A DNA stretch of 64,000 nucleotides, from positions 4,757,230 through 4,821,229 of the forward strand of contig JAQFVV010006215.1 in NCBI GenBank assembly GCA_028023455.1. The letters run 5' to 3'. Position numbers and translations under genes: made by a program. Shown here one piece after another: positions 1 to 10,884 of this stretch; position 1 is the stretch's first letter; the number at the start of each line of letters is the position of its first letter. Below the pieces are notes generated by a model. That model saw only the letters and a list, made by a program, of their open reading frames with translations, did no database searches and was not told where the DNA came from. Source of the DNA: Epiperipatus broadwayi (Eukaryota; Onychophora; Udeonychophora; Euonychophora; Peripatidae).

Positions 1-283
1 GAATACCTGAAGAAGAGGGAGAATAATACATCTCAAAACTTTGTGCATATACTAACCTGTTTGATGTGCTATTACTAACAGATGAATGTATTTGGAATAT
101 TTAAATAAAGTTACATTTTTCTAAAGATAATCAATGCTCATCTTAGATGATGGAAATAGTCCAATATAAAATTAGAACTAAAACACCATTATCACAAACC
201 TTCAGGAAAACACTAATATTGGATTTAATTATATATTTTTACATGCACACATGTGATATGCAGTTATAAAAATATAGATACCT

Positions 284-365
<82 letters not shown>

Positions 366-367
366 GA
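1..367. other. AT-rich flank with (AT)n microsatellite
   Basis: No gene is visible. The stretch ends in an uninterrupted AT dinucleotide run (about 287-363) that abuts the outer edge of the LTR element. The run hides any target-site duplication on this side. Confidence 0.7.
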
Positions 368-2807
368 TATAATGGATGGTCTAGTATGTCTGGATTCACA
401 CTTGCCCATACACCAGATGTAATAGATGGGGAAATAACTTTTGGACTGTGATAATATGCAGATATAGCAATATGGAGACTGATTTAATGTGCTCTAATTT
501 ATTTCCCCTGATGACATAATCTGCAGAGCTCTACCAGGCTTGGAAGGGGAAAAAGTTGCTTCTAACTATTGTCAAACTTTGGGTCTTCAAGTAGAATGCT
601 AATGAAAACCTGATGAAATGCTTAACCAATAATTGCATGCACTTTAATTGACTAGCTCTATCCCTATTTAATAATATCAAATGCAATTTAGGTTAGTTCA
701 TCCACTTTCACCCTTTTCCGATTCTGTTATGCCCTAATATTTAAGCCCAGAGAGAATATTGCTTTTGATTCTCTTAACAGGTATGAACAGATACACACAG
801 CAACTCCTGCATTTGTTTTACTTTAAAGCTTTTATATGACAAGAAAAATAGATGTGTGTGCATGCATAATTATTTATAAACTTTGAAATGTCAGGATAAC
901 TCAATAAACCAGAGACCAGAATAATATAAACTCTTAAATATTTATTAACAATAATAAACAACCTAAAGTATAATAACAATAGTAATGATAAAAAAAAACA
1001 ATAATATATACATGTGTCATGTGAACCTCTACCATTTTATTAACTAATGATTCTCCAGATCCAACCCTTATACCCCATGGTAGAAATCCATCTATGTCAC
1101 TCATTCTTTACAAATCATAATTATATAGAAAAATAAACTTTAGTAATTTAAGATAATTGCAATGCTGGCTAGCTAAATTATATATTTACTGATTTTATCA
1201 ATCTATTTAATTTAAGTTCCCCCCAATTTATATATATGATAGAGATAGAAATTAATACTAGTTGATTAGTCAATCATACTGGTAAAATATATATACAAGG
1301 TTAATCAACAAAATAAAACTTATAATATGTATTCTGTATCAAATGTTGCAATTTAATCTATATAAATAAATGTAGAGATTCTTACCTTACTATTTATGTG
1401 GATAACCTAATTTGAAGCAGGTGGGTTAACCTAAATTTTATTTACAATAAAAATAGAAAAATATCTAAGTGAATAATCCCCCCTTTTCTTCTTTTCTAAT
1501 TCTGAAAAATGAGACTTCAGCATCAGAGTGTGAAAATACAACATAGATGACAAGAATAAAAAAATAAAACAAAAATTTACAATATTAATTTCTTGATTAA
1601 AAATCGTAATTGGAACAAAGTTCATAAATATCATGCTAATATAAGTAGTAGTTGATAGTTAGGCATGTTGTTCTCCAAAAGCAGTTTCACTTAGTAAATC
1701 ATTTTCCTTACCAAGGATAGATAGGTACAATAGTGTCTCCTGTAAATGTGTATGGTAAACACCTTGATCCTTAATTGATTCACCATTAAATATTCCAATG
1801 CTTGTTTACTTTGGACTGCAGGCATCCTCTTGTGTGTTTTACAATACAGTAAAAATAAATAAATAGAGATTTAATGCACCTGTTAGGAAATAACATGATG
1901 CACAATAGCATGTTTTGCTTTAGCCCATATTCATATTAAAGTACAATTCAATAATTATTTGTAATCATAAATTTATATTGGATAATATATATATTAAAAA
2001 GAATTTTTTTTTTCTTTTTCCTATTTTCAGCAGACTTAATTTTCGTTATTCTTTTTGAAAAGATTTAAAATATTAAAAATTACTCCAACAACTTTCAAAA
2101 CATGCTTTAATTATTTCAAAATTTATCAATTATTCTTACTTCTTATTTCACTTTTTTTCTTCTGAATTTGGAAAAAATTTAGTTACAGCATTTGACTTTT
2201 AAAAATTTTTATGATTTAAAGAAAAGAAAAAACAAAACTCCATTTCAGTGTTTTAATTTTTAGTTTACCTGCTGTCTATTGTTATAGCTGCTATATTATT
2301 GACAAGAAGAACAATTTGTAAAAAGTTTTTCTATTTTTATACAGTTCATGCATAGATCTCCTGAAATGCTGAGATTTTTAACTGCCTATTGTTTAAATAC
2401 ATTTAGGTTTTTAACTGCCTATTGTTTGAATACATTTCATTTATTACAGATAAAAAAATAAAATAATAAAATCAGTTTTATTTTCACACACAGCTACCTA
2501 ACAACCTCAGGCTATCCCTAAGTCATTTAATTATAAATTAATATTCAATTTTAAATTTTTTAAAAATATATATATATTACAGTTTATTAATCAAATAGTT
2601 TATATATATATATATACAATATTACTTTCTAAAATATTGGTCATATTTTATTTCATAATAAAATAATAATTTATTGTGCATTATATGTATATATGTAATA
2701 ATAGCAAACAAATAATCTTCCCATTATTAATACAAATTCCAAATCGATTGGGTTCAATAAGTAGGCCGATCTTGTTAGAAATATTTGCATTGTAAGCTAC
2801 CTTTACA
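368..2807 (-). repeat. 3' LTR of the minus-strand element
   Basis: Direct repeat partner of 6398-8894. By eye the two differ by scattered substitutions and a few indels. One is a gap of about 33 bp near 815, where the other copy carries extra sequence including TATATATAGG. The left edge reads TATAA where the partner has TGTAA, a probable single mutation of the terminal dinucleotide. Confidence 0.85.
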
Positions 2808-2823
2808 ATCCCCTCTTCTTACA
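2808..2823 (-). other. polypurine tract next to the 3' LTR
   Basis: On the minus strand the bases immediately before the 3' LTR read TGTAAGAAGAGGGGAT, followed by the LTR start TGTAAAGG. A purine run in this position is the standard plus-strand primer of LTR retrotransposons. It fixes both the orientation of the element and the LTR boundary. Confidence 0.75.
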
Positions 2824-3506
2824 GGGTTAGAATTTTAATCTGCCATGAAAATTTTAACACTTGCACAATGTTTACATTTGAAGTTTGATGGCTTTTTTTA
2901 CACAAATATAAAAAGGGTAGTGAAACCTCTTTCTATTGTTTTTTAAACTCAACTATGCAAATTGCTTTCTATTCTTATCCACTCAATCTCATGAAATAAT
3001 TTTCAAGGTGGGGTTCAAACATAGGTTTTTTTTAAAACTACTGATGGTTATGGTTTGAGCTCACTAATAAAAATGTGTTTCAGATAGCACATATTTTTTT
3101 CTTGTTATCCTCCATTCTGCTCCTATTGAGTCTTATTGGATTTCCTCCATCCTGCTCCTATTGGGTCTTATTGGATATCATTTGAGGACTAACAGAAGAT
3201 TGGAGCAACCATCACTTGGTGTGATTTAACTCTTTTAAATAAAGTGGCCCTAAATTATCCTAATATCTGCTTTGGCATCTATTAGGGAATACTCTCATCA
3301 TAATTTTTAACCTAACATCATAATATCTATTTTTTTTACTTATCAGCATTCATCTCTCTTTTTTCTACACATCAGTTGAGTATGACAATTCTATAATTAC
3401 TAAGATTGTCCATAGTATGGTTTCATAATTTGAGCATTATATGTGCCCCTAACTTGTCCTTCCATATCCAACCAAAATGCATTAGGACTCGATTGTTTAT
3501 CTATTG
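2824..3506 (-). other. LTR-element interior downstream of integrase
   Basis: No open frame is recognisable between the integrase tail and the polypurine tract. A short repeat of TCCTCCATYCTGCTCCTATTG occurs twice (about 3109-3160). This would be the 3' untranslated or an eroded env/ORF region of the element. Confidence 0.4.
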
Positions 3507-3740
3507 TTAAGGTCCTTCATATAGATGATAAAACTTACTGTATTTATTATCAATTTGCTTACTAGCATGAGGGTTTTTTATTAAAACTTTATAACCTACT
3601 TTGAAAGTATGTGGAGTTCCAGTCTTATTTTTGTTTCTTTTATTAGCCTTGCTTACTAACCAAAGATATGCTTTCTGCACATTTTTCTCCATACTATTTT
3701 GTTTATATCTAGTCAAAGGTTGATATTTAGTGAACAACAT
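3507..3740 (-). pseudogene. integrase C-terminal fragment of the LTR element
   Basis: The 77-codon frame carries a basic stretch, then FKVGYKVLIKNPH, then KFYHLYEGP at the end. The pattern (F-x-x-G-D-x-V-L-I-K-N ... K-F-x-x-L-Y-E-G-P) is the C-terminal domain of retrotransposon integrases of the Ty3/gypsy and BEL/Pao type, which bind DNA during insertion. Only this tail is readable; the zinc finger and the DDE catalytic core are not visible upstream. It lies about 0.7 kb before the polypurine tract, as expected for the end of pol. Broken and not functional. Confidence 0.65.
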
Positions 3741-4039
3741 GGGAATTGCACTTTATATTGCTTATTGGCCTATCCCCATTTTTGGTTGAGTGGCCAATAA
3801 TTATATGTCAATAGGTAGTATTTGTACATATCTATCTGTCTTTTAATATTATTTTCCTGTATTATCATAAGTTGTATTATATATATGTGTATACAAACAC
3901 CATTTGATTTATTCATTCATTTATTTCTTCTCTTAAAAAATATATACATCTCTTGAGAATTCATCCATTGTGAAAAGTCCATTTTATGTGTCCTAAGTTG
4001 CACTCTTTGAATTCCTTCCCTTATTATGTGCTTTTTCTT

Positions 4040-4462
4040 TTAAGCACTGTCATTTATATGCCTCATAAAGGTGAAGGGTCCTTCATAAGTGTTACATAAC
4101 TTGTGGAACTGAAAACCTTTCTGTTTGATGGACTGCAACATGGTCATCTCTGTTCTCATCATATAATTTTTTATATTTTGATCATCTTGTCGATTATGGA
4201 AAGACTCTAATTTCCATAACGCACAGCTAAGATGATCGAGTTCACTGATTTTTTTAATGCCTTTAAAAATGGCATTTGTAGTGTGACAGTTTTCTCCTAA
4301 GAAAGCTGTTTGAACTTGTAATAACCCATCCTTGTTATTGCTATTATGTTCATAAATGTCTTGTCTGAAAAGCATTTTATCCTTGTTTCGATGGTAAACA
4401 CAAATGTGCCACAATGATTTTACATATGAGTCCAAATTATTTACCATTATACTTCCTTTCAT
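4040..4462 (-). pseudogene. unrecognised ORF inside the LTR element
   Basis: 140 codons, overlapping by 4 bases the upstream frame that ends at 4459, in the order expected for a frame-shifted gag-pol. Near its end it has FHKLCNTYEGPF, reminiscent of the integrase tail motif found at 3507-3740, but the rest is not recognised. It could be a degraded gag/pol segment or an element-specific ORF. Confidence 0.4.
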
Positions 4463-4641
4463 GAGGTTTCATCAACTCCTATGACATCATTATTTAACTC
4501 AGGATCAATATTAAGACCTTGTGATCTTAGTATCACTTGAAACTTGAGAGTATCATCCAATTGCTTTTCTCTCAACTTAAGTTCACTTACTTCAACACAA
4601 CTACAGTGAGTTTGCATGTCACTGCTCTGTTGTATGACCAT
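4459..4641 (-). pseudogene. gag-region reading-frame remnant
   Basis: Sixty codons in the frame preceding the 4040-4462 ORF. The DNA between 4642 and 4970 also reads as Ser/Thr/Gln-rich protein on the minus strand, with at least one stop. It is probably one ancestral reading frame running from 5516 down to about 4040, now broken. No domain is recognised. Confidence 0.35.
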
Positions 4642-4970
4642 GTATGGTCATGACAGTTTTTTTCTGTGATAGCAATTTGAGCTAATGGTACTTTGCTTTG
4701 GAGACCATTATTATCTATGGAGACCTCATGTTCATAGGAAGTCTTTTGCTCTAAGTATTGGTCGCTCCTGCTACCTACATTTAGCTCAGTATTTATTTGT
4801 GCGGTTGGAATTTATGTATCTGGGTTAATTTGATCCATGCCTGATATTACTTTTTCCAAGCTAATACTGAGAGGATTAACTTTGGTTGAACCTTTGGAGA
4901 CTTGAGACAATGAACTAGCAGGCAATCCAGGATCATGTGAAGTGTCAGAAAATGTATAATTCTTAGCATT

Positions 4971-5516
4971 TCAATTATGCTTATGAATGACTCCAAGAAA
5001 GTCTTGTCTAATTTTTTCATTCAATATACCATGGTTTGTGTTTACTTTTTTGTTGTTTACATCATCTTGCAGATCCATGAGGTCATTGTTCGATTTCTGA
5101 CTCACGTCTTTGCTAAAAATAGTGCTTATATCAAATTTGGTTATCATATCCTCCAACTTACTATTCAGATCACTCTTCATACTATTCATATCAGTTTTCA
5201 TTTCATCAACCTTGGTTGCCATATTCTCCATCATACTATTCATATCACTCTTCATGCCTGTGAATGCTTGGATTAGTTGGGCTAAGGCTGTAGGGTCTTG
5301 CATAACCTGAGTTACTTCAACTTCAGGCACTTGAGTAATCTCACTAGGAAGGATCACCTGAATTTGAGAAACTATTTGACTCCCTTCCTGCATTTGTGGA
5401 GATTGGTCAACTTCTAGTATAGACCCCGCAGGTATTTGTATCAGTGTAGATCCCACCTTATTACTAATAGTATCATCTACCATCTCACTGTCACTATTAT
5501 TTTGTCTTGATTCCAT
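4971..5516 (-). pseudogene. gag-like coiled-coil ORF of the LTR element
   Basis: The frame opens at an ATG at 5516 (MESRQNNSDSEMVDD) and runs about 180 codons. An acidic and Gln/Val-rich head is followed by a heptad-like stretch with repeated MKSDMNSMMENMATK-type units, that is, a predicted coiled coil of about 50 residues. No zinc knuckle is seen. It is the first ORF inside the 5' LTR, the usual place of gag, which forms the particle. The readable frame also extends upstream of the ATG to 5612. Gag is inferred from position and architecture, not from a clear domain hit. Confidence 0.5.
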
Positions 5517-5612
5517 AATACTTAATTGCTTACCTTTTCTGGTTATCATTAAATATTTATTTATTTGCAAACTATTTATAAAATATTTATTTATGAATCT
5601 ATAAATAATCAC

Positions 5613-6380
5613 ATGCCACAGTGCATCACGCCATCCCCAACCATTGCATTTATCTTTTACCTCTTTTTCTTTAGTTTTTAATAGATCTACTTTTAGCCTA
5701 TGTCCTTTACATGCCTAACTCTACTATTTTAGTATCATTTATTAATCACTTAACTGTTTATCATTGGTCTCTGTTTATTGTCCAATCCTCTATATTTCCA
5801 ATTTAGACTCAATACTTTAGATCTTATTGAAAATTGATTCAAGTTTATGTGATCTATTATCACTATTACTATTATTTTTGATGAAAGTGCTAGTTGTTTT
5901 CCAAGTATATAAGTTCATTTGGGTTTATGTTGATAGAAATATAAAATGAAATGTGACAACATTTTTAAAAAAAAAAAAAAAATTTTAAACACCAGTCCGA
6001 TTGTTGGATCACCCTTACAATTATAGTATATTCATACCTAACATACTGGATACCAGATTAAGTGATCATGTCCTACACATTGCATGCCAGATGTAACCAT
6101 TGGTAAATACATTTGGATACATAGATCAGATTCAACAATCAGCTGGTTCGATCACAATGTTTAACCAACTTACACAAAGTCTATATGTGCTGGTCCACCT
6201 ATCTTTCAAGCCCCTAAGTTGATGGTAACAGATGTAACAGACAATACTCTTCATCAACAGTCATAAGTTAAACAAGCCCAATGATGGTGCACCAGATGTA
6301 ATGGACGGATGATGACACAGATGTCGCAGTCCGAAAATACACTTGGATACCTCTATCAACTGTAATATCTTCATGCCTAA
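5613..6380 (-). other. leader region of the LTR element
   Basis: No ORF is visible. The stretch contains several degenerate copies of a CCAGATGTAAC-like word (about 6050, 6087, 6290, and 6394 at the LTR edge), so it seems to have grown by small internal duplications. An A-rich run sits near 5970-5984. Confidence 0.4.
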
Positions 6381-6395
6381 CACGTTTGGGCACCA
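6381..6395 (-). other. primer-binding site of the LTR element
   Basis: On the minus strand TGGTGCCCAAACGTG begins 2 nt after the TTACA end of the 5' LTR. It starts with TGG, complementary to a tRNA CCA tail, and resembles the TGGYGCCCAACGTG type of PBS seen in many animal LTR elements. Which tRNA primes is not determined. Confidence 0.65.
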
Positions 6396-6397
6396 GA

Positions 6398-8894
6398 TGT
6401 AACAGATGGTCTACTATGCCTGGATTCACACTTGCCCACACACCAGTTGTAACATATGGGAAAATAACTTGTGGACTGTGATAATATGCAGATATAGCAA
6501 TCTGGAGACTATGACTTAATGTGCCCTAATTTATTTCCCCTGATGACACAGTCTGCAGAGACCTACCAGGCTTGGAAGGGAAAAAAGTTGCATCTAACTA
6601 TGGTCAGACTTTGGGTCTTCAAGTAGAATGCTAATGAAAACCTGATGAAATGCTTAACCAATGATTGCATGCACTTTAATCGACTAGCTCTATCCCTATT
6701 TAATAATATCAAATCCAATTTAAATTTGTTCATCCACTTTCACCCCTTTCCAATTCCATTATGCCCTAATATTCAAGCCCAGAGAGAATATTGCTTTTGA
6801 CTCCCTTAACAGGTATGAACAGATACACACAGCAACTCCTGCACCTATATATAGGTTACAACTAGCATTTATTATATTTGTTTTACTTTAAAGCTTTTAT
6901 ATGACAAGAAAAATAGATGTGTGTGCATGCATAATTATTTATAAACTTTGAAATGTCAGGACAACTCAATAAACCAGAGACCAAAATAATATAAACTCTT
7001 AAATATTTATTGACAATAATAAACAGCATAAAGTATAATAACAATGGTAATGATATTAAAAAAAAAAAACAATAATATATACATGTGTCACATGTGAACC
7101 TCTACCATTTTATTAACTAATGATTCTCCAGATCCAACCCTTATACCCCATGGTAGAAATCCATCTATGTCACTCATTCTTTACAAATCATAATTATATA
7201 GAAAAATAAACTTTAATAATTTAAGATAATTGAGATGCTGGCTAGCTAAATTATATATTTACTGATTTTATCAATCTATTTAATTTAAGTTCCCCCCAAT
7301 TTATATATATGATAGAGATAGAAATTAATACTAGTTGATTAGTCAATCATACTGGAAAAATATATATACAAGATTAATCAACAAAATAAAACATATAATA
7401 TGTATTCTGTATCAAGTGTTGCAATTTAATCTATATAAATAAATGTAGAGAATCTTACCTTACTATTTATGTGGATAACCTGATGTGAAGCAGGTGGGTT
7501 AACCTAAATTTTATTTACAATAAAAATAGAAAAATATCTAAGTGAATAATCCCCCCTTTTCTTCTTTGCTAATTCTGAAAAATGAGACTTCAGCATCAGA
7601 GTGTGAAAATACAATATAGATAACAAGAATAAAAAAAATAAAACAAAAATTTACAATATTAATTTCTTGATTAAAAATTGTAATTGGAAACAAAGTTCAT
7701 AAATATCATCCTAATAGAAGTAGTAGTTGATAGTTAGGCATGTTGTTCTCCAAAAGCAGTTTCACTTAGTAAATCATTTTCCTTAGCAAGGATAGATAGG
7801 TTCAATGGTGTCTCCTGTAATTGTGTATGGTAAACACCTTGATCCTTAATTGATTCACCATTAAATATTCCAATGCTTGTTTACTTTGGATAGTAGGCAT
7901 CCTCTTGTGTGTTTTACAATAAAGTAGAAAAAAATAAATAGAGGTTTAATGCAGCTGTTAGGAAATAACATGACGGACAATAGCATGTTTTCCTTTAGCC
8001 CATATTAAAATACAATTCAATAATTATTTGTAATCATAAATTTATATTGGATAATATAGAAGCACTTTATGTATATATATATTAAAAAGAATTATTTCAT
8101 TTTTTTCTTTTTCCTATTTTCAGCAGACTTAATTTTCGTTATTCTTTTTGAAAAGATTTAAAATATTAAAAATTACTCCAACAACTTTCAAAACATGCTT
8201 TAATTATTTCAAAATTTATCAATTATTCTTACTTTTTATTTCACTTTCTTTCTTCTGAATTTGGCAAAATTTTAGTTACAGCATTTGACTTTTAAAAATT
8301 TTTATGATTTGAATAAAAGAAAAAACAAAACTCCATTTCAGTGTTTTAAATTTTAGTTTACCTGCTGTCTATTGTTATAGCTGCTATATTATTGACAAGA
8401 AGAACGATTTGTAAAAAGTTTCTGTTTTTATACAGTTCATGCATAGATCTCCTGAACGCTGAGATTTTTAACTGCCTATTGTTTAAATACATTTAGATTT
8501 TTAACTGCCTATTGTTTAAATACATTTCATTTATTACAGATAAAAAAATAAAATAATAAAATCAGTTTTATTTTCACACACAGCCACCTAACTTAACTTC
8601 AGGCTATCCCTAAGTCATTTAATTATAAATTAATATTCAATTTAAAATTTTTTTAAAATATATATATATATTACAGTTTATTAATCAAATAGTTTATATA
8701 TACAATATTACTTTCTAAAATATTGATCATATTTTATTTTATAATAAAATAATAATTTATTGTGCATTATATGTATATATGTAATAATAGCAAACAAATA
8801 ATCTTCCCATTATTAATACAAATTCCAAATTGATTGGGTTCAATAAGTAGGCCGGTCTTGTTAGAAATATTTGCATTGTAAGCTACCCTTTACA
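6398..8894 (-). repeat. 5' LTR of the minus-strand element
   Basis: Partner of 368-2807. The homology on the right ends exactly at TTTACA (8894), after which the sequences diverge: into the polypurine tract in the other copy, and into an AT run here. It keeps the intact TGTAA/TTTACA ends. Confidence 0.85.
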
Positions 8895-8907
8895 ATATAT
8901 ATATATT

Positions 8908-9092
8908 TAAATCACTATTTATGATGTTAAGATATTTTAGCAATGCCCTCTGAGAATAAATATAAATTCTGAACTTCAAACAGCTAATCTGAAAAGGATA
9001 TTGTTTTAAGTTTAGCTGTTTGAGATTTAGAATTTATATTTATTCACAGAAGGTGTTGCTGAAATATCTTAAACATTGTGAATGGTGATTTG
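8908..9092. repeat. fold-back repeat (hairpin), about 185 bp
   Basis: The left arm (AAATCACTATTTATGATGTT...) and the right arm (...AACATTGTGAATGGTGATTT) are imperfect inverted repeats of about 75 bp with a short AG-rich centre. No ORF or ribozyme core is seen. Its start lies 14 bp from the LTR edge, so the LTR element may have landed beside or in it. Confidence 0.7.
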
Positions 9093-9147
9093 AATATTTT
9101 CTGTCTATTTCACTTGCAGAATGCATTATTATATAAATATAATATGT

Positions 9148-9530
9148 TAAACCATCAAACATCACATGATCATCATTCTTTTTGCTTACACAATCTGTTT
9201 TTCACAGAGGCAAATCTCTCCATACAGTAGTGCCACCAGTGCAAGCCAGAGTAATCAATGGATGCAAAAAGGTTTGTACATAAAAACTCGATCTAATGCC
9301 TACTCATCCAATATCCTCAGACTAGTTTCTAGCTTGTGGCTTTCATCAGTGAGGAGCCTTGAATCTGATAGCACTGCACCTAGATTTTAGGATCTAAAAC
9401 ACAAACCTTCCTGCATCCATTGATTTCTCTGGCTTGCACTGATTGGTGCTACTGTATGAAATTTTACCTCTGTGAAAAACAGCTTATGTAAACATAAAGA
9501 ATGGTGATCATGTGATATTTTATGGTTTAA
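9148..9530 (-). mobile_element. family A hammerhead repeat, copy 1 (inverted dimer)
   Basis: The outer arms are inverted repeats: TAAACCATCAAACATCACAT on the left, and a matching ...GTGATATTTTATGGTTTA on the right. Inside is a single hammerhead-like core on the minus strand. The structure reads as one unit plus a partial inverted unit. The words ATCAATGGATGC and GCCTACTCATCCAATATCC recur in the other family A copies of this window. Confidence 0.75.
9314..9355 (-). ncRNA. hammerhead ribozyme-like motif, family A, core intact
   Basis: Read on the minus strand: stem I TCCTCA, core CTGATGA, stem II AGC/GCT with loop CACAA, then GAAA, stem III AC-TA-GT, cleavage triplet GTC, stem I partner TGAGGA (six perfect pairs). 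All invariant positions C3 U4 G5 A6 G8 A9 G12 A13 A14 and the A15.1-U16.1 pair are present. The 10.1-11.1 pair is A/A instead of G-C, which would be expected to slow cleavage. Type I layout, closed by stem I, with a minimal stem III as in PLE-associated hammerheads. Activity is inferred, not shown. Confidence 0.65.
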
Positions 9531-9659
9531 TACCAATTCTTTTCAATAGGATTATGGTGACTGTGGTTTTTAAAGAACCAACAACACCAAAAAGTATGGA
9601 TGCTGAACTGAGTTCAGATCTATACAACTATACAAACTAATGAGTTTAATTTGAAAACA

Positions 9660-9932
9660 TTATTGTGCTTTCATTTTGGATTCAAAGCTTTATAATTAGC
9701 TAAAAAGTAAAAGGTGGCTGCTGGAGAGTTGCATTAGATCTTAAGATCTAGGTGCAGTGCTCTCAAATCCAAGACTCTTCACTGATGAAAGTCACAAACT
9801 AGAAACTGGTCTGGGGATATTGGATGAGTAGGCACTAGATAGGGATTTTATGCACAAACCTTCCTGCATCCATTGATTACTCTGGCTCACACAGGGTGAC
9901 ACTATGGTATGGAGAGTTTTGCCTCTGTGATA
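9660..9932 (+). mobile_element. family A hammerhead repeat, copy 2
   Basis: Starts with ATTATTGTGCTTTCATTTTGG, continues through GGTTGCATTAGATC and the hammerhead core to GGAGAGTTTTGCC. The same order of blocks is seen at 28265-28500, so this is probably close to one monomer. No clear TSD was found. Confidence 0.65.
9776..9817 (+). ncRNA. hammerhead ribozyme-like motif, family A, core intact
   Basis: Stem I TCTTCA, CTGATGA, stem II AGT/ACT with loop CACAA, GAAA, stem III AC-TG-GT, triplet GTC, stem I partner TGGGGA (pairs with two G-U wobbles). Compared with the motif at 9314, both bases of one stem II pair have changed (C-G to T-A), keeping the pairing. 10.1/11.1 is again A/A. Confidence 0.6.
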
Positions 9933-10211
9933 TATAATGTGTATAAGGGATGCATTAATTTCATATATTAATTTTAGATAATTTTATAAAAAATGTTTTA
10001 ATAATGATCATTAAAATGGTTGAAACATGAAGAATTAAATATATAAATATATTGATTCAGATTGAGAATAAAACAAGATTTCGAAAGAAAATGATGGCAG
10101 TTATAGTGTAAAAAAGTATTGTGTGTACTTAAAATATGTCCCAAAATTATATGACATCATATAATTGACTCTTATATCATTAAAACATAACATATTTTAT
10201 CTCAATAATAA
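9933..10211. other. unassigned AT-rich stretch
   Basis: No ORF, RNA or repeat recognised between two family A copies. Confidence 0.5.
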
Positions 10212-10279
10212 AATCCATAAGCTAGAAACTAATCTGGGGATATGGAATGGGAAAGCACTGGATAGGGATCATGATGCAT
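10212..10279 (+). mobile_element. family A fragment (3' half of hammerhead onward)
   Basis: Begins inside a hammerhead: CATAAGCTAGAAACTAATCT (GAAA box, then AATC where GTC stood), then GGGGATATGGAATG and GATAGGGATCATGATGCAT. This is the downstream half of a unit lacking the CTGATGA side. It lies immediately left of the next copy's TSD, so the next copy inserted at the end of this older fragment. Confidence 0.55.
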
Positions 10280-10292
10280 AACTTTACTTCAT

Positions 10293-10555
10293 AAACAAGG
10301 ATTGCATTAGATCCTAAGATCTAGGTGCAGTGCTCTCAGATCCAAAGCTCCTTAATGATGAAGGCCACAAGCCAGAAACTAGTCTGGGGATATTGGATGA
10401 GTAGGCATTAGACAGGGATTTTATGCACAAGCCTTCTGGCATCCATTGATTACTCTGGTTGTCACAGGGTGGCACTACTGTATGGAGAGTTTTGCCTTGT
10501 TTATAAACAATTGTGCTAGTATAAGAGATGGTGATCATGTGATGCTTAATGGTTT
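10293..10555 (+). mobile_element. family A hammerhead repeat, copy 3, with 13-bp TSD
   Basis: The direct repeat AACTTTACTTCAT stands at 10280-10292 and 10556-10568, exactly flanking this copy. The body runs AAACAAGG - GGATTGCATTAGATCC - hammerhead - GCATCCATTGATTACTCTGG - GGAGAGTTTTGCC - TGTGATGCTTAATGGTTT. A TSD of this length and variability fits RNA-mediated insertion rather than a cut-and-paste transposon. Confidence 0.75.
10349..10390 (+). ncRNA. hammerhead-like motif, family A, mutated core (C3 to A)
   Basis: Same arrangement as at 9776 with stem II GGC/GCC, loop CACAA, GAAAC-TA-GTC and TGGGGA. The first core base is A (ATGATGA), and stem I keeps five of six pairs. The C3 change should abolish cleavage, so this is a ribozyme fossil. 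Confidence 0.55.
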
Positions 10556-10568
10556 AACTTTACTTCAT

Positions 10569-10884
10569 CAATAATTGATTACAGGAGCTTGCTGTGGATG
10601 GAGCTATTGTGAAAAAATTTTGCTATTGTTATAATGGATTATTCTTAGTATAGAAAAAGTAATGTATCAATAGGTGAGTGATAGGAAGTTGGAGTTTGAA
10701 CCCATTAAAAGATTTTTTGAGATTTTTCAGCAACGAATTATTCTAAATGATGTGGAATTTTTTTAAAAAAATATTTGAATAAGTTTTAAAAAAAAAATTG
10801 CATTGTTTTGTTAGTATTTGATAATGTATTATTATATTAGTAATTGAAATTAAAGCATATATTATTGTAAACTTAAAACTATGT
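10569..10884. other. unassigned AT-rich stretch
   Basis: No gene or repeat seen beyond short A/T runs. Confidence 0.5.

Larger units (their letters stand above)
368..8894 (-). mobile_element. LTR retrotransposon with very long LTRs, decayed, minus strand
   Basis: Two direct repeats of about 2.4-2.5 kb (368-2807 and 6398-8894) match almost base for base and enclose a 3.6 kb interior. Read on the minus strand, each LTR starts TGTAAAGG. The 5' LTR ends TTACA, giving the usual TG...CA ends with a 5-bp inverted match; the 3' LTR's outer end carries one change. A primer-binding-site-like sequence lies 2 nt inside the 5' LTR and a purine tract lies directly against the 3' LTR. Order on the minus strand: LTR, PBS, gag-like ORF, integrase tail, PPT, LTR. 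This order fits a Ty3/gypsy or BEL/Pao element; the reverse transcriptase needed to choose is not visible. No clean TSD is seen (flanks are AT repeats). The interior has frameshifts and stops, so the copy is not autonomous. Confidence 0.85.

Noticed and set aside
595-640. CTGATGA words in the LTRs (also near 6640, 40705, 45552) as hammerheads
   Set aside because: No GAAA box with a following NUH triplet and no stem II in the required spacing.
368-2807. Ancient segmental duplication instead of LTRs
   Set aside because: TG...CA ends, adjacent PBS and PPT, and gag/integrase remnants in order fit LTRs much better.
4977-5310. Plus-strand ORFs of 66 and 99 codons
   Set aside because: Antisense shadows of the coiled-coil gag-like frame on the minus strand; their hydrophobic repeats mirror that repeat.
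9166-9390. 74-codon ORF, and its near twin on the minus strand at 10314-10538
   Set aside because: The resemblance between the two is real but comes from the family A repeat, whose unit lies in opposite orientation at the two sites. The frames contain the ribozyme motif and are not conserved as protein in other copies.
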